From assembly GCA_027014155.1 (NCBI GenBank), contig JALWEG010000067.1, positions 31,950-67,839 of the forward strand: a stretch of DNA of 35,890 nucleotides, in the 5' to 3' direction. Origin of the DNA: Aquificaceae bacterium (GTDB lineage: Bacteria > Aquificota > Aquificia > Aquificales > Aquificaceae). Below are positions 8,095-17,475 of the stretch, in pieces. Within the stretch, counting starts at the first letter, position 1; the number at the start of each line of letters is the position of its first letter. The notes under the pieces were generated by a model. That model saw only the letters and a list, made by a program, of their open reading frames with translations. It searched no databases and had not been told where the DNA came from. Both the position numbers and the translations under genes were made by a program.

Positions 8095-8640
8095 ATGAAG
8101 ACGATAAAGAAGATAAAGATAGTTGTAGCCGGACCCTTTGCTGCCGGCAAAACCCAGTTCATAAACACGGTCAGCGATATAAAGACCGTGGCCACGGAAA
8201 GAAAGACCACCGCCAAGGGAGAGAAGGAGGTAAAACACCAAACCACCGTGGCCATGGATTTCGGAAAGATAAGGATAGACGACGAGCATGAGCTTTATCT
8301 CTTCGGAACCCCCGGCCAGTCCAGATTTGACTTCATGTGGGAAATCTTAGGAGAGGGAGCCTTAGGGATAATAATCTTGGTGGACAGCACCGACCCGAAA
8401 ACCTTTCACGAGGCCAGAAGGATTATCAACTTCTTCCAGTCAAGGTTCCCCGTTCCCATCGTGGTAGGCGCAAATAAACAAGACTTGCCCAACGCTTGGT
8501 CTGCTGACGACATAAGTTTCGCCTTAGACATATCGGAAGACGAAGGAATACCGGTTATACCTTTGTCCGCCAAGAACAAAGAGGACGTCAAAAGGGTGCT
8601 CCTCACGCTGCTCCAGATAATACGCGAATATATTTCTTAA
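8095..8640 (+). CDS. MglA/COG2229-type small GTPase
   Basis: A 181-aa Ras-like GTPase. P-loop GPFAAGKT is at 13-20. G3 reads FGTPGQ at 70-75, where the usual DxxG aspartate is replaced by Gly, a trait of the bacterial COG2229/MglA group. G4 NKQD is at 127-130 and G5 SAK at 158-160. There is no membrane anchor. MglA-type GTPases set cell polarity and control type IV pili or gliding, with roadblock proteins as their GAPs. It closes the cassette that begins at the Tat-exported protein, 17 bases after the PATAN gene. The closest functional assignment (polarity or motility switch) is inference. Confidence 0.92.
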   Translation: MKTIKKIKIVVAGPFAAGKTQFINTVSDIKTVATERKTTAKGEKEVKHQTTVAMDFGKIRIDDEHELYLFGTPGQSRFDFMWEILGEGALGIIILVDSTDPKTFHEARRIINFFQSRFPVPIVVGANKQDLPNAWSADDISFALDISEDEGIPVIPLSAKNKEDVKRVLLTLLQIIREYIS

Positions 8641-8680
8641 CGAGAAAGTACGAACTCTTTCCGTAGCCAAGCAGAAGCAC

Positions 8681-8709
8681 TTGATTTCGTCCAATTTAAA
8701 TGCTATCAT
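8681..8709 (+). promoter_or_regulatory. Sigma70-type promoter for the spc ribosomal operon
   Basis: TTGATT at 8681-8686, 17 bases, then TATCAT at 8704-8709. This lies in the 120-base gap before rplN, the largest gap before the ribosomal block. Transcription would start near 8716, leaving a leader of about 45 bases. No clear S8-binding hairpin is visible to me in that leader. Confidence 0.6.
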
Positions 8710-8760
8710 AGTGTTTTGTCTTTTTGAAGTAGCGTTTAAGAACTTTCGGGGTGATTAACC

Positions 8761-9126
8761 ATGATACAGAGACAGAGTTATACTAACGTTGCCGATAACT
8801 CGGGGGCCAAGAAGGTGAGGATAATAGGGATTCCTTACGCTCCGAGAAAGTATGCAACACTCGGCGACGTGGTCACGGTAACGGTAAAAGATGCGATGCC
8901 CAACGGAGCCGCAAAGAAGGGGAAGATTTACAGAGCCGTGGTGGTCAGGACGGCGAAAGAGGTCAGGAGGGAAGACGGAAGCTACATAAAGTTTGACGAT
9001 AACGCGGTGGTCCTTCTAAACCAGTACGGAGAGCCTCTGGGGACCCGCATACTTGGCCCTATAGCGAGAGAGGTCAGGAACAGGGGCTTTACCAAGATAG
9101 CTTCCTTGGCACCGGAGGTGGTTTAA
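8761..9126 (+). CDS. rplN: 50S ribosomal protein L14
   Basis: 121 aa, the standard length. It begins [19 protein letters not shown], the classic L14 start, with the central [11 protein letters not shown] and the C-terminal [12 protein letters not shown]. It binds 23S rRNA at the subunit interface. It is the first gene of this ribosomal operon; the S10 genes that usually precede it (rpsQ, rpmC, rplP) are absent. A GGGGTG sequence 7-8 bases before the ATG could serve as a Shine-Dalgarno. The stop abuts the rplX start with no gap. Confidence 0.98.
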   Translation: MIQRQSYTNVADNSGAKKVRIIGIPYAPRKYATLGDVVTVTVKDAMPNGAAKKGKIYRAVVVRTAKEVRREDGSYIKFDDNAVVLLNQYGEPLGTRILGPIAREVRNRGFTKIASLAPEVV

Positions 9127-9486
9127 ATGGCTGCGAAGATAAAGAAAGGCGATACAGTAATGGTGGTTCGGGGCAAAGCCTCAAACAAAGGTGAGACGGG
9201 AAAGGTGATAGAGGTCTCTAAAGACAGAAGCCGTGTGGTCATAGAAGGCGTAAACATAGTAAAGAAACACCTTAAAGAAATTCCCAACGTAAGAGAGGGC
9301 GGCATATACGAGGTAGAGGCTCCGGTTCACGTGAGCAACGTCATGCTGGTTTGTCCCAACTGCAAGAAACCGACCAAGGTTGGATTTAAGATAGTCAAAG
9401 AGAAAAAGGTTCTGAGAAAGTTCAGGTTCTGCAAAAAATGTGGAGAGAACATAGACTTGGTTAGTGAAAAGGAGTTGAGAGGTTAA
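9127..9486 (+). CDS. rplX: 50S ribosomal protein L24, with C-terminal zinc ribbon
   Basis: 119 aa, slightly longer than most bacterial L24. The KOW domain is N-terminal ([22 protein letters not shown]). The C-terminal half carries four cysteines in two C-x2-C pairs, C76/C79 and C102/C105, that form a zinc ribbon absent from E. coli L24. L24 starts assembly of the 50S subunit near the exit tunnel. It directly follows rplN and precedes rplE by 4 bases. Confidence 0.97.
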   Translation: MAAKIKKGDTVMVVRGKASNKGETGKVIEVSKDRSRVVIEGVNIVKKHLKEIPNVREGGIYEVEAPVHVSNVMLVCPNCKKPTKVGFKIVKEKKVLRKFRFCKKCGENIDLVSEKELRG

Positions 9487-9490
9487 AGGT

Positions 9491-10060
9491 ATGGCTACAG
9501 CGGTTGAGAAAAAATACGTCCCGAGGCTTTACAAAAGGTATATAGACGAGGTGGTACCCAAGCTAACTCAGAAGTTCGGATACGAGAACCCGATGGAAGT
9601 TCCTAAGATAGTCAAGATAGTGGTTAACATGGGCGTCGGTGAAGCGGTTCAAGATATAAAGCTCTTAGAGCGCGCGATGGATGACCTCAAGCTCATAACC
9701 GGACAGCAACCCGTGATAAGGAGAGCTAAGAAATCCGAGGCGGGCTTCAAGCTCAGGAAGGGCATGCCCGTAGGTGCTAAGGTTACCCTCAGAAAGGAGC
9801 GCATGTGGGACTTCCTTGATAGAGTCATATCGGTAGCCTTGCCCCGTGTCAAGGACTTTAAGGGTCTTAACCCCCGCTCCTTTGACGGAAGGGGAAACTA
9901 CGCCTTCGGGATATCCGAGCAGATAGTCTTTCCGGAGATAGATTACGATAAGGTGGATAGGATAAGAGGGCTGGACATAGCTATAAACACCACGGCACGC
10001 ACAGATGAGGAAGCTCTGTGGCTTCTGTCCTTGCTGGGGCTGCCGATAAGAGCGTTTTGA
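9491..10060 (+). CDS. rplE: 50S ribosomal protein L5
   Basis: 189 aa. Diagnostic stretches are [15 protein letters not shown] near the start, [20 protein letters not shown] in the middle and [19 protein letters not shown] near the end. L5 binds 5S rRNA and contacts P-site tRNA. It has about 10 more N-terminal residues than the E. coli protein. It lies between rplX and rpsN as in most bacteria. Confidence 0.98.
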   Translation: MATAVEKKYVPRLYKRYIDEVVPKLTQKFGYENPMEVPKIVKIVVNMGVGEAVQDIKLLERAMDDLKLITGQQPVIRRAKKSEAGFKLRKGMPVGAKVTLRKERMWDFLDRVISVALPRVKDFKGLNPRSFDGRGNYAFGISEQIVFPEIDYDKVDRIRGLDIAINTTARTDEEALWLLSLLGLPIRAF

Positions 10061-10070
10061 GGAGGTTGAC

Positions 10071-10259
10071 ATGCCTAAAAAGGGAAAGGTAGCTAAGGAC
10101 CTTAAGTACTATCCCAAGTTTACGACGAGGAGAAAGAACAGGTGCCCTATATGCGGAAGGCCGCGGGGCTATTTGAGATACTTCAATATGTGTAGGCTCT
10201 GTTTCCGGGAAAGGGCCCTCAGGGGCGAGCTGCCCGGAGTTAGAAAATCAAGCTGGTAA
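10071..10259 (+). CDS. rpsN: 30S ribosomal protein S14, zinc-binding type
   Basis: 62 aa, the short zinc-containing form (S14 type Z). Two cysteine pairs, C25/C28 and C41/C44, are in [20 protein letters not shown]. The C-terminus GVRKSSW is conserved. It sits near the decoding-site head of the 30S subunit. GAGGTTG precedes the ATG. No zinc-free paralogue is in the window. Confidence 0.98.
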   Translation: MPKKGKVAKDLKYYPKFTTRRKNRCPICGRPRGYLRYFNMCRLCFRERALRGELPGVRKSSW

Positions 10260-10276
10260 ATCGGAGGTAAAGGGAT

Positions 10277-10687
10277 ATGGACCCCGTTGCAGACATGTTC
10301 TCTGCCATTAAGAACGCCATAATGCGAAGGAAGGATTACGTGGACGTTCCTTCATCAAAACTGAAAGAGCGTATCCTTGAAGTTCTCAAGAAGGAGGGCT
10401 TTATAAAGGACTGGGAAAAGCTCCAGGACCAAGAGCATACCAAGGGAACCCAGTATACTCTCAGGATACACCTCAAGTATTTAGACCCTAAGAAGGAAAA
10501 GAGTGCTCTTACGGGTCTTGTGAAGGTCTCTAAACCCGGTAAAAGGGTTTACTCACCTCTCAGAACGGTACCTTACGTAAAGAGAGGTCTTGGAGTGGCC
10601 ATACTCTCCACCGACAGCGGAGTCATTACAGACCACGAGGCGAGGAAGCTCAAAAAGGGCGGAGAGGTTATAGCCTTCGTATGGTAA
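10277..10687 (+). CDS. rpsH: 30S ribosomal protein S8
   Basis: 136 aa. Recognised by [27 protein letters not shown] at the start and [21 protein letters not shown] near the C-terminus. S8 binds the central domain of 16S rRNA and, in E. coli, represses its own operon by binding mRNA near rplE. I do not see a convincing copy of that site here. A GGAGG lies 8-12 bases before the ATG. Confidence 0.98.
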   Translation: MDPVADMFSAIKNAIMRRKDYVDVPSSKLKERILEVLKKEGFIKDWEKLQDQEHTKGTQYTLRIHLKYLDPKKEKSALTGLVKVSKPGKRVYSPLRTVPYVKRGLGVAILSTDSGVITDHEARKLKKGGEVIAFVW

Positions 10688-10697
10688 GGAGGAGAAG

Positions 10698-11243
10698 ATG
10701 TCAAGGATAGGCAAGAATCCTATACCCATACCCGACGGCGTTAAGGTTAGCGTAAATGGAAGCTCGGTAAGCGTAGAAGGGCCCAAGGGCAAGCTCTCCA
10801 TGGAGGTCCACCCCGACATCAAGGTGGAAGTTAATGAAGCAGAGAAGGTGGTAAAGGTATCCCGTCCCACCGATAGGTCTCATCACAGAGCCCTTCACGG
10901 AACCACCGCCGCACTGATAAGGAACATGGTCAAGGGTGTATCTGAAGGTTTCACGGTAGTTCTTGAGCTACACGGGTTGGGATACAGAGCCTCTATGAAG
11001 GGTAATAACCTTGAGCTTAACTTGGGTAAATCCCACCCGGACGTATATCCTGTTCCGGAGGGGATAAAGATAGAGGTGAAGGGAAACGAGATACACGTGA
11101 GCGGGATAGACAAACAGAAGGTAGGCCAGGTGGCCGCCGAGATAAGGGCTTTGAGAAAGCCCGAACCTTACAAGGGTAAAGGTATAAGGTATAAGGGTGA
11201 AGTTCTCAAGCTCAAACCCGGAAAGGCTGCAGGCAAGAAGTAA
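10698..11243 (+). CDS. rplF: 50S ribosomal protein L6
   Basis: 181 aa with the duplicated L6 fold. Diagnostic stretches are [17 protein letters not shown] at the start, the internal LHGLGYRA and the C-terminal signature [14 protein letters not shown]. It binds near the GTPase-associated centre of the 50S subunit. It follows rpsH by 10 bases with a strong AAGGAGGAG Shine-Dalgarno, and precedes rplR. Confidence 0.98.
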   Translation: MSRIGKNPIPIPDGVKVSVNGSSVSVEGPKGKLSMEVHPDIKVEVNEAEKVVKVSRPTDRSHHRALHGTTAALIRNMVKGVSEGFTVVLELHGLGYRASMKGNNLELNLGKSHPDVYPVPEGIKIEVKGNEIHVSGIDKQKVGQVAAEIRALRKPEPYKGKGIRYKGEVLKLKPGKAAGKK

Positions 11244-11258
11244 AGGAGGAGTTCGGTA

Positions 11259-11630
11259 ATGGCCAAGCTGGGAAGACATGAGAAGAGAGAGAGAAGACAC
11301 AGGAGAATTAGAAAGAAGGTGTTTGGCACTCCAGAGAGACCGAGGCTCTGCATACACAGGAGCCTCAAACACTTGAGGGCACAGATAATTGACGATACCA
11401 CCGGCAACACCCTCGTATGGGCATCTACCTTGGACAAAGAATACGAAGAGCTGGCCGGAAAGCGGGGCGGAAAGTCCGTAGAGGCGGCTCAGAACTTGGC
11501 GCAGGTTCTCGTAAAGAGAGCCCTGGATAAAGGAATAAAAAGGGTCGTCTTTGATAGAGGCGGATTTAAGTATCACGGCAAGATAAAAGCCTTTGCCGAC
11601 AAATGTAGAGAGTTAGGCTTAGAGTTCTAA
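11259..11630 (+). CDS. rplR: 50S ribosomal protein L18
   Basis: 123 aa. It starts with a basic arm rich in Arg and His ([18 protein letters not shown]) followed by [21 protein letters not shown] and ends [23 protein letters not shown], all typical. L18 carries 5S rRNA into the ribosome with L5. GGAGGAG precedes the ATG. The order rplF-rplR-rpsE is conserved. Confidence 0.98.
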   Translation: MAKLGRHEKRERRHRRIRKKVFGTPERPRLCIHRSLKHLRAQIIDDTTGNTLVWASTLDKEYEELAGKRGGKSVEAAQNLAQVLVKRALDKGIKRVVFDRGGFKYHGKIKAFADKCRELGLEF

Positions 11631-11641
11631 GGAGGTCTTTC

Positions 11642-12262
11642 ATGGGAGGCAAAAACATAGATGCGCTGATAGACAAGAGAAGAAGAGAGATGGGCATAGC
11701 CGAGATGGTGGACGAGCTTCAACTGGAGGAGAGGCTCCTTTACGCCAAAAGAACGGCGAGGGTGACCAAAGGAGGTAGGCGGTTTGGCTTTAGCTCCATG
11801 GTTATAGTTGGAGACAGAAGGGGCTTTGTGGGGTTCGGACACGGAAAGGCTAAGGAGGTGCCCCTCTCCATAGCGAAGGCCGTGGAGCAGGCCAAGAAGA
11901 AGATAATAAGGGTGCCCATAATAAACGGAACCGTTCCTCACGACGTTATAGGAACCTTCGGGCCCACTAAGATATTCGTGATGCCCGCAAGGAGGGGAAC
12001 CGGTGTAGTCGCAGGAGGAGCGGCAAAACCCACCTTTGAGCTGGCCGGATACACCGACGTCCTGACCAAGATAGTGGGTAGCACAAATCCCAACAACGTG
12101 GTTAGAGCGGTCTTTGATGCCTTCCTTCAGCTTAAAACCCTTGAGGAGGTGGCTCAAGAGAGGGGAATACCCCTTGAGGAGCTAAAGAGCAGGTATAACA
12201 TCTACGCTACGCCTAAGCTAAAGGTTAAGGTATATCACCCTTGGAGGGGCATCTATGGCTAA
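11642..12262 (+). CDS. rpsE: 30S ribosomal protein S5
   Basis: 206 aa, longer than E. coli S5 because of N- and C-terminal extensions. Core motifs are RVTKGGRRFGFSSMVIVGD, GHGKAKEVP and PARRGTGVVAGGAAKP. S5 acts at the mRNA entry site and influences decoding accuracy. AAGGAGG precedes ATG 11642. Its last 8 bases overlap rpmD, implying coupled translation. Confidence 0.98.
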   Translation: MGGKNIDALIDKRRREMGIAEMVDELQLEERLLYAKRTARVTKGGRRFGFSSMVIVGDRRGFVGFGHGKAKEVPLSIAKAVEQAKKKIIRVPIINGTVPHDVIGTFGPTKIFVMPARRGTGVVAGGAAKPTFELAGYTDVLTKIVGSTNPNNVVRAVFDAFLQLKTLEEVAQERGIPLEELKSRYNIYATPKLKVKVYHPWRGIYG

Positions 12263-12449
12263 GAAACTTAAGGTTACTCTGGTTAGAGGACTTGCCGGCA
12301 AGAGGAAAGAACACATACAGGCGGTAAAGAGCTTGGGTCTTAAGAAGGTGAGGCAGTCCAGAATCCTTGAAGACAACCCCATGGTAAGGGGGAACATTCA
12401 GAAGGTAAAACACCTCATACAAGTGGAGGAAGTTCAAGATGAAACTTAA
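12255..12449 (+). CDS. rpmD: 50S ribosomal protein L30
   Basis: 64 aa, typical of bacterial L30. Pattern: [27 protein letters not shown], then [15 protein letters not shown]. The start lies inside the end of rpsE (8-base overlap) and the end overlaps rplO by 11 bases, so it has no independent Shine-Dalgarno outside coding sequence. Confidence 0.97.
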   Translation: MAKKLKVTLVRGLAGKRKEHIQAVKSLGLKKVRQSRILEDNPMVRGNIQKVKHLIQVEEVQDET

Positions 12450-12888
12450 CGAGCTTGCGCCCAACAAAGGTGCCACCGGTAAAAAGAAGAGGGTAGGTAG
12501 AGGTATAGCCGCCGGACAGGGAAAGACCGCCGGCAAAGGACATAAGGGACAGACATCAAGGTCTGGAGACAGAACCCTTCCGGCCTTCTTTGAGGGCGGA
12601 CAGACTCCTCTGCATCAGAGGATTCCCAAAAGGGGATTTGTCAACGTTTTCAAGAAGAGGTTTGCTCCGGTCAACGTGAAAACCTTGGAAAAGCTTTTTG
12701 AGGAGGGAACTCAAATCACGCCCGAGCTTCTCGCTCAGAAGGGTATAGTTCCCAAAGGCTCGCCGGTGAAGATTCTGGGAGACGGAGAGTTAACCAAGAA
12801 GCTCAAGGTAAAGGCCCACTCTTTTTCCAAGAGCGCAAAGGAGAAGATAGAAAAGGCAGGTGGTTCCTACGAGGTAGTCCAGGGGTGA
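12439..12888 (+). CDS. rplO: 50S ribosomal protein L15
   Basis: 149 aa. The glycine-rich basic N-terminus ([26 protein letters not shown]) and the C-terminal [22 protein letters not shown] are diagnostic. L15 is a late 50S assembly protein. The gene overlaps rpmD by 11 bases and secY by 4, matching the classic rpmD-rplO-secY order. Confidence 0.98.
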   Translation: MKLNELAPNKGATGKKKRVGRGIAAGQGKTAGKGHKGQTSRSGDRTLPAFFEGGQTPLHQRIPKRGFVNVFKKRFAPVNVKTLEKLFEEGTQITPELLAQKGIVPKGSPVKILGDGELTKKLKVKAHSFSKSAKEKIEKAGGSYEVVQG

Positions 12889-14183
12889 TAGATTACCTCA
12901 AGAATATCTTAGAATCGCCCGACCTGCGCAAGAGGTTCCTGTTCACTCTCTTTATGTTCGCCATATACAGGTTGGGCAGCCATATACCGCTTCCAGGCAT
13001 AGATACCAACGCACTGAATGACTTCCTTCAGTCCTTGCAGGGAACCCTGTTTAATCTCTACGACATATTTTCCGGAGGAAACCTGGGCAGAATGACCATA
13101 TTCGCTCTGGGTGTTATGCCCTACATATCCGCCTCCATAATGATGCAGTTGCTCACGGTGGCCATACCCCGTCTCCAGCAACTCGCCAAGGAGGAGGGGG
13201 ATTACGGAAGGTACAAGATTAACGAGTACACCAAGTACCTGACTCTCTTCGTAGCCTTTATCCAGTCCATAGGCATATCCATCTGGCTCCAGAATCAGGT
13301 CTCGCCCAGAGGGTTCTTGGTGGTCCCTCAGGGTGGAATGGCCTTCATAGTGGTATCGGTCATAACCCTCGTTGCAGGGACCATGTTTCTGGTCTGGATA
13401 GGAGAGAGGATTTCCGAAAAGGGTATAGGGAACGGCATGTCCCTTCTGATATTTGCCGGTATAGTGGCGGGGTTTCCCAACGCCTCTATCAGGTTCTTTG
13501 ACATGATAAGGAACGGTGAAATCGCTCCTTTCACGGTAGCAGGAGTCCTGATAATGGTGCTCCTCATCATAGTGGGCATAGTGTACATACAGGAGGCCGA
13601 AAGAAGAATTCCGATACAGTATCCCCGCAGGCAGGTGGGAAGGCAGGAGTTCAGAGGTGGTTCCACGTACCTTCCCATAAAGATTAATCCCGCGGGTGTT
13701 ATACCCATAATATTCGCTCAAGCTCTCCTGATAATACCTTCAAGCGTCTTGGCCTTTATAAACCACCCCATAGCACAGATTCTTCACGACGCCTTTAATC
13801 CCACCGCTCCCCTTTACAACCTCTTCTACATTATGCTGATAGTCTTCTTCACTTACTTCTACACCGCAGTGATAATAAACCCCGTTGAACTGGCGGACAA
13901 TCTGCGCAAGGGAGGTGCCTTCATACCCGGAGTTAGACCAGGTCTTGAAACCCAGAAGTACATGGAGACCATAATCAACCGCCTCGTATTCATAGGTGCC
14001 ATCTTCCTCTCCGTGGTGGCGATAATACCCCTCATAATCAGTATGCAGCTCAACATTCCCTTCTACTTCGGTGGAACTACTGCATTGATAGTGGTGGGCG
14101 TTGCCTTAGATACACTAAAGCAGGTAGAGGCCAATCTGCTGACCAAGAAATACAGAGGTTTTGTAAGGAAGAAAAGGAGGTAA
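12885..14183 (+). CDS. secY: Preprotein translocase channel subunit SecY
   Basis: 432 aa with ten predicted membrane helices. Motifs are [18 protein letters not shown] in the second helix region, [21 protein letters not shown] and the C-terminal loop [16 protein letters not shown]. SecY forms the membrane pore for Sec export and insertion. Translation starts at GTG 12885, overlapping the rplO stop by 4 bases (GTGA), so it is coupled to L15 synthesis. The partner genes secE and secG are not in the window. Confidence 0.97.
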   Translation: MIDYLKNILESPDLRKRFLFTLFMFAIYRLGSHIPLPGIDTNALNDFLQSLQGTLFNLYDIFSGGNLGRMTIFALGVMPYISASIMMQLLTVAIPRLQQLAKEEGDYGRYKINEYTKYLTLFVAFIQSIGISIWLQNQVSPRGFLVVPQGGMAFIVVSVITLVAGTMFLVWIGERISEKGIGNGMSLLIFAGIVAGFPNASIRFFDMIRNGEIAPFTVAGVLIMVLLIIVGIVYIQEAERRIPIQYPRRQVGRQEFRGGSTYLPIKINPAGVIPIIFAQALLIIPSSVLAFINHPIAQILHDAFNPTAPLYNLFYIMLIVFFTYFYTAVIINPVELADNLRKGGAFIPGVRPGLETQKYMETIINRLVFIGAIFLSVVAIIPLIISMQLNIPFYFGGTTALIVVGVALDTLKQVEANLLTKKYRGFVRKKRR

Positions 14184-14184
14184 T

Positions 14185-14193
14185 TGTTATAAT
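14185..14193 (+). promoter_or_regulatory. Extended -10 promoter at adk, probably giving a leaderless mRNA
   Basis: TG (14185-14186), T, TATAAT (14188-14193) is a perfect extended -10 element. The adk ATG begins 10 bases after its last base, so transcription would start at or within about 3 bases of the ATG. No Shine-Dalgarno lies at a usable distance; GGAGG at 14176-14180 is 22 bases away. See also the matching element at map. Confidence 0.5.
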
Positions 14194-14199
14194 AAATAA

Positions 14200-14835
<636 letters not shown>

Positions 14836-14837
14836 TT

Positions 14838-15614
14838 ATGGGTTTAGAGCTGTATTCATTTAAGGAGATAGATAAGATAAGAGCCGCGTCCCAGATAGTG
14901 GCCGAGGTGCTCCAGAGGGTCGCCGAGAACGTAAAGCCCGGAGCGACCGCTTGGGACCTGGAGATGATAGCCAGAGAGGAGGTAAAGAAGAGGGGCGCCA
15001 AGGCGGCCTTTTACAACTACAAACCTCCCTTTAGCAACAGGAGGTTCCCCGCGGCTCTGTGCGTTTCCATAAACGAAGAGGTGGTGCACGGACTTCCTAA
15101 AAAGGAACGGCTCATAAAGGAAGGGGACCTGGTCAGCTTAGACTTCGGAGCGATATATAACGGCTACGCAGGAGACTCGGCCATAACCGTGCCCGTGGGA
15201 GAGATAGACGAAGACAAGGAGAGGCTCATAAAGGCTACTAAATTGGCCCTTGAAAGAGCTGTATCCCTTTGCACTGCCGGAAATTGGCTCTCCCAGATAG
15301 TTGAAGCTATTCACTCCACGGCCGAAGAGTTTAAGGTGTTTCCCGTTAAGAAATACGGAGGGCACGGGATAGGCAGAAAGGTTCACGAAGAGCCCTTCGT
15401 GCCCAACAACAGGAAGGATATGGACAAGAAGGACATAAAGTTGAGGCAAGGCATGGTCATAGCTATAGAGCCGATGTTCTCCTTGGGCACGGAGGAGACC
15501 ACCTACGATGGAGACGGGTGGACCGTAAAGACGAAGGACGGGAGCTACTCCGCCCACTTTGAGCACACGGTAGCTATAACGAAAAAGGGACCCATGGTTC
15601 TTACGGAGTTGTAA
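14838..15614 (+). CDS. map: Methionine aminopeptidase, type I
   Basis: 258 aa, a cytoplasmic dinuclear metalloenzyme that removes the initiator Met. The metal-ligand pattern is present: the first Asp in [22 protein letters not shown] with the second Asp downstream, His in [20 protein letters not shown], Glu in [11 protein letters not shown] and the final Glu in [10 protein letters not shown]. It lies 2 bases after adk, with no Shine-Dalgarno but the TATATT-9-ATG arrangement noted separately. It is followed 2 bases later by infA. Confidence 0.97.
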   Translation: MGLELYSFKEIDKIRAASQIVAEVLQRVAENVKPGATAWDLEMIAREEVKKRGAKAAFYNYKPPFSNRRFPAALCVSINEEVVHGLPKKERLIKEGDLVSLDFGAIYNGYAGDSAITVPVGEIDEDKERLIKATKLALERAVSLCTAGNWLSQIVEAIHSTAEEFKVFPVKKYGGHGIGRKVHEEPFVPNNRKDMDKKDIKLRQGMVIAIEPMFSLGTEETTYDGDGWTVKTKDGSYSAHFEHTVAITKKGPMVLTEL

Positions 15615-15616
15615 AA

Positions 15617-15862
15617 ATGGCGAAGAAGAGAAAGAGGAAGGACAAACAGCCCCAAGAGAAGGGTATAGTGGTTGAGGGCGAGGTGGTTGAGACCTTGCCC
15701 AACGGCATGTTCCGGGTCAAGCTGGAGAGCGGCCACGAGATTCTCGCCCACATATCGGGCAAGATGAGAATCCACTTCATAAGGATACTGCCCGGAGACA
15801 AGGTCAAGGTGGAGCTATCACCCTACGACCTTACCAGAGGACGCATCACCTACAGGCTTTGA
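15617..15862 (+). CDS. infA: Translation initiation factor IF-1
   Basis: 81 aa, an S1/OB-fold factor that blocks the A site during initiation. The usual core is present ([47 protein letters not shown]). An extra basic arm of about nine residues ([11 protein letters not shown]) precedes it, making it longer than the common 72-aa form. Only a weak upstream GGAG is visible. It sits between map and rpmJ as in many bacteria. Confidence 0.97.
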   Translation: MAKKRKRKDKQPQEKGIVVEGEVVETLPNGMFRVKLESGHEILAHISGKMRIHFIRILPGDKVKVELSPYDLTRGRITYRL

Positions 15863-15886
15863 TTTTCTGAACGGCTTTCGCTTATG

Positions 15887-15895
15887 TGATATAAT
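15887..15895 (+). promoter_or_regulatory. Extended -10 promoter before rpmJ
   Basis: TG at 15887-15888, A, TATAAT at 15890-15895 form an extended -10 box in the 68-base gap between infA and rpmJ. No good -35 is present (nearest TTCTGA with a 19-base spacer). Initiation would be near 15902, giving a leader of about 29 bases with AAGGAGG. It may boost expression of the alpha part of the operon. Confidence 0.55.
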
Positions 15896-15930
15896 ATTTT
15901 GTTCAGCATGCCTTTAAGGAGGTTTATGTA

Positions 15931-16044
15931 GTGAAGGTGAAACCCTCTGTTAAGAAGATGTGCGCCAAGTGCAAGATTATAAGGAGAAAGGGACGGGTTA
16001 TGGTAATCTGTGAGAATCCTAAACACAAGCAGAGGCAAGGATAA
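15931..16044 (+). CDS. rpmJ: 50S ribosomal protein L36
   Basis: 37 aa starting at GTG 15931, eight bases after AAGGAGG (15916-15922). The sequence begins [21 protein letters not shown] and has the zinc ligands C11, C14, C27 and H32, the C-x2-C-x12-C-x4-H form. It is the zinc-binding version of L36. It lies between infA and rpsM, as expected, and ends 14 bases before rpsM. Confidence 0.96.
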   Translation: MKVKPSVKKMCAKCKIIRRKGRVMVICENPKHKQRQG

Positions 16045-16058
16045 GCGGAGGTTTTATT

Positions 16059-16427
16059 ATGGCAAGGATAGCGGGAGTAGATATACCCGACGGAAAAAAG
16101 CTTGAGGTGGCGCTGACCTACATATACGGCATAGGTTGGTCCAGAGCCAAAGAGATATGCGACAGCGTGGGCATTCCCGCCACCAAAAGGGTGGGAGAGC
16201 TGTCCCCCGAAGAGCTGGCAAAGCTCAGAAAGTTTATAGATGAGAACTACAGGGTGGAAGGCGACCTCAGAAGGGAGGTTCAGCTGAACATAAAGAAGCT
16301 GATAGATATGGGTACTTACAGGGGGATAAGGCACTCAAGGGGCCTGCCCGTAAGAGGCCAGAACACGAGAACCAACGCCAAAACTCGCAAGGGTAGGCGC
16401 GGCCGCGGGGTTATGAAGAGGAAGTAA
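16059..16427 (+). CDS. rpsM: 30S ribosomal protein S13
   Basis: 122 aa. Diagnostic: [26 protein letters not shown] at the start, [17 protein letters not shown] in the second half and a basic tail with TRKGRRGRG. It contacts tRNA and bridges the subunits in the 30S head. CGGAGG precedes ATG 16059. It opens the alpha-operon portion (S13, S11, S4, alpha, L17). Confidence 0.98.
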   Translation: MARIAGVDIPDGKKLEVALTYIYGIGWSRAKEICDSVGIPATKRVGELSPEELAKLRKFIDENYRVEGDLRREVQLNIKKLIDMGTYRGIRHSRGLPVRGQNTRTNAKTRKGRRGRGVMKRK

Positions 16428-16441
16428 TCGGAGGTTCGGCT

Positions 16442-16825
16442 ATGGCTAAGAAGAGTAGAAAGAAAGAGAAGAAGAAGGTAAGCAAGGGTATAGTCCACAT
16501 ACATACCACTTTTAATAACACCATAATCACGATAACCGACACCAACGGCAACACCCTAACGTGGGAAAGCGGTGGAACCGTAGGATTCAAGGGAACAAGA
16601 AAGAGCACCCCCTATGCCGCTCAGCTGGCCGCTCAAAAGGCTATGAAGAAGGCTCTCAACGAATACGGACTGCAGGAGGTTGATATATGGGTCAAGGGAC
16701 CCGGTGCTGGTAGAGAGTCAGCTCTGAGGGCGGTGATATCCTCCGGGGTTAAGGTAAACTCCATAAGGGACGTGACCCCCATTCCCCACAACGGATGCAG
16801 ACCCCCTGCAAGGAGGAGAGTCTGA
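16442..16825 (+). CDS. rpsK: 30S ribosomal protein S11
   Basis: 127 aa. Recognised by [49 protein letters not shown]-type core ([17 protein letters not shown]) and the C-terminal [16 protein letters not shown]. It helps form the mRNA exit region of the 30S platform. The TGA stop overlaps the rpsD ATG by one base (TGATG). Confidence 0.98.
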   Translation: MAKKSRKKEKKKVSKGIVHIHTTFNNTIITITDTNGNTLTWESGGTVGFKGTRKSTPYAAQLAAQKAMKKALNEYGLQEVDIWVKGPGAGRESALRAVISSGVKVNSIRDVTPIPHNGCRPPARRRV

Positions 16826-17460
16826 TGGGAAGATACTTAGGACCTATGGTAAAGCTGGACAGACGCTTTGGCGTCGTTGTATCCGGTAAAAAGTCGGCTC
16901 CGAGAATACTCCAAAAGAGGAACTATCCCCCCGGCCAGCACGGCAGGACCTGGGGAAGGAGAAAGAAGCAGAGCGAGTATGCGGTACGTCTCATAGAGAA
17001 GCAGAAGCTCAAGTTCCTTTACGGTGGCCTAAGGGAAAAGCAGTTCAAGAGATACTTTGATATGGCCGCCAAGTCTAAGGAGAACACAGGTAAGGTGCTC
17101 CTTCAGCTCCTTGAACGCAGGCTGGACAACGTGGTTTACAGGCTGGGTATAGCCTCCACGAGAAGGCAGGCAAGGCAGTTCGTCTCCCACGGCCACATAC
17201 TCGTCAACGGCAAGAGGGTAAACATACCCTCATACCTGGTTGACCCCGAAGACATAATTGAGGTGAGACCCAAGTCAAGGAATATACCCTTCATAAAGGA
17301 GAATATTGAGAATATAGACCCCAGGAGTGTCCCGGAATGGCTGGAGCTGGACAAGGACAACTTCCGTGGTAAGGTGATAAAGCTACCCGAGAACGTGGAA
17401 GAGTACCTTGAGATACCCATAAATCTGCAGTATATCATTGAGTTCTACTCAAAGGTGTAA
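16825..17460 (+). CDS. rpsD: 30S ribosomal protein S4
   Basis: 211 aa. It begins [16 protein letters not shown] and continues RNYPPGQHGRTW. The S4 RNA-binding domain is at about 100-165 (RRLDNVVYRLGIASTRRQARQFVSHGHILVNGKRV). It lacks the N-terminal cysteines of zinc-type S4. I start at ATG 16825, overlapping the rpsK stop by one base; an upstream in-frame ATG at 16795 is inside rpsK and would add a non-S4 sequence. S4 starts 30S assembly and in E. coli regulates this operon. Confidence 0.98.
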   Translation: MGRYLGPMVKLDRRFGVVVSGKKSAPRILQKRNYPPGQHGRTWGRRKKQSEYAVRLIEKQKLKFLYGGLREKQFKRYFDMAAKSKENTGKVLLQLLERRLDNVVYRLGIASTRRQARQFVSHGHILVNGKRVNIPSYLVDPEDIIEVRPKSRNIPFIKENIENIDPRSVPEWLELDKDNFRGKVIKLPENVEEYLEIPINLQYIIEFYSKV

Positions 17461-17475
17461 TCGGAGGTTTTCGTT

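Noticed and set aside
12909-13721. Minus-strand open frame of 270 codons opposite secY
   Set aside because: Shadow of a strongly conserved SecY; composition (many Tyr, Gly, His) is typical of antisense translation.
16795-16824. Longer rpsD start at ATG 16795
   Set aside because: It lies inside rpsK and adds residues unlike S4; ATG 16825 gives the standard S4 N-terminus.
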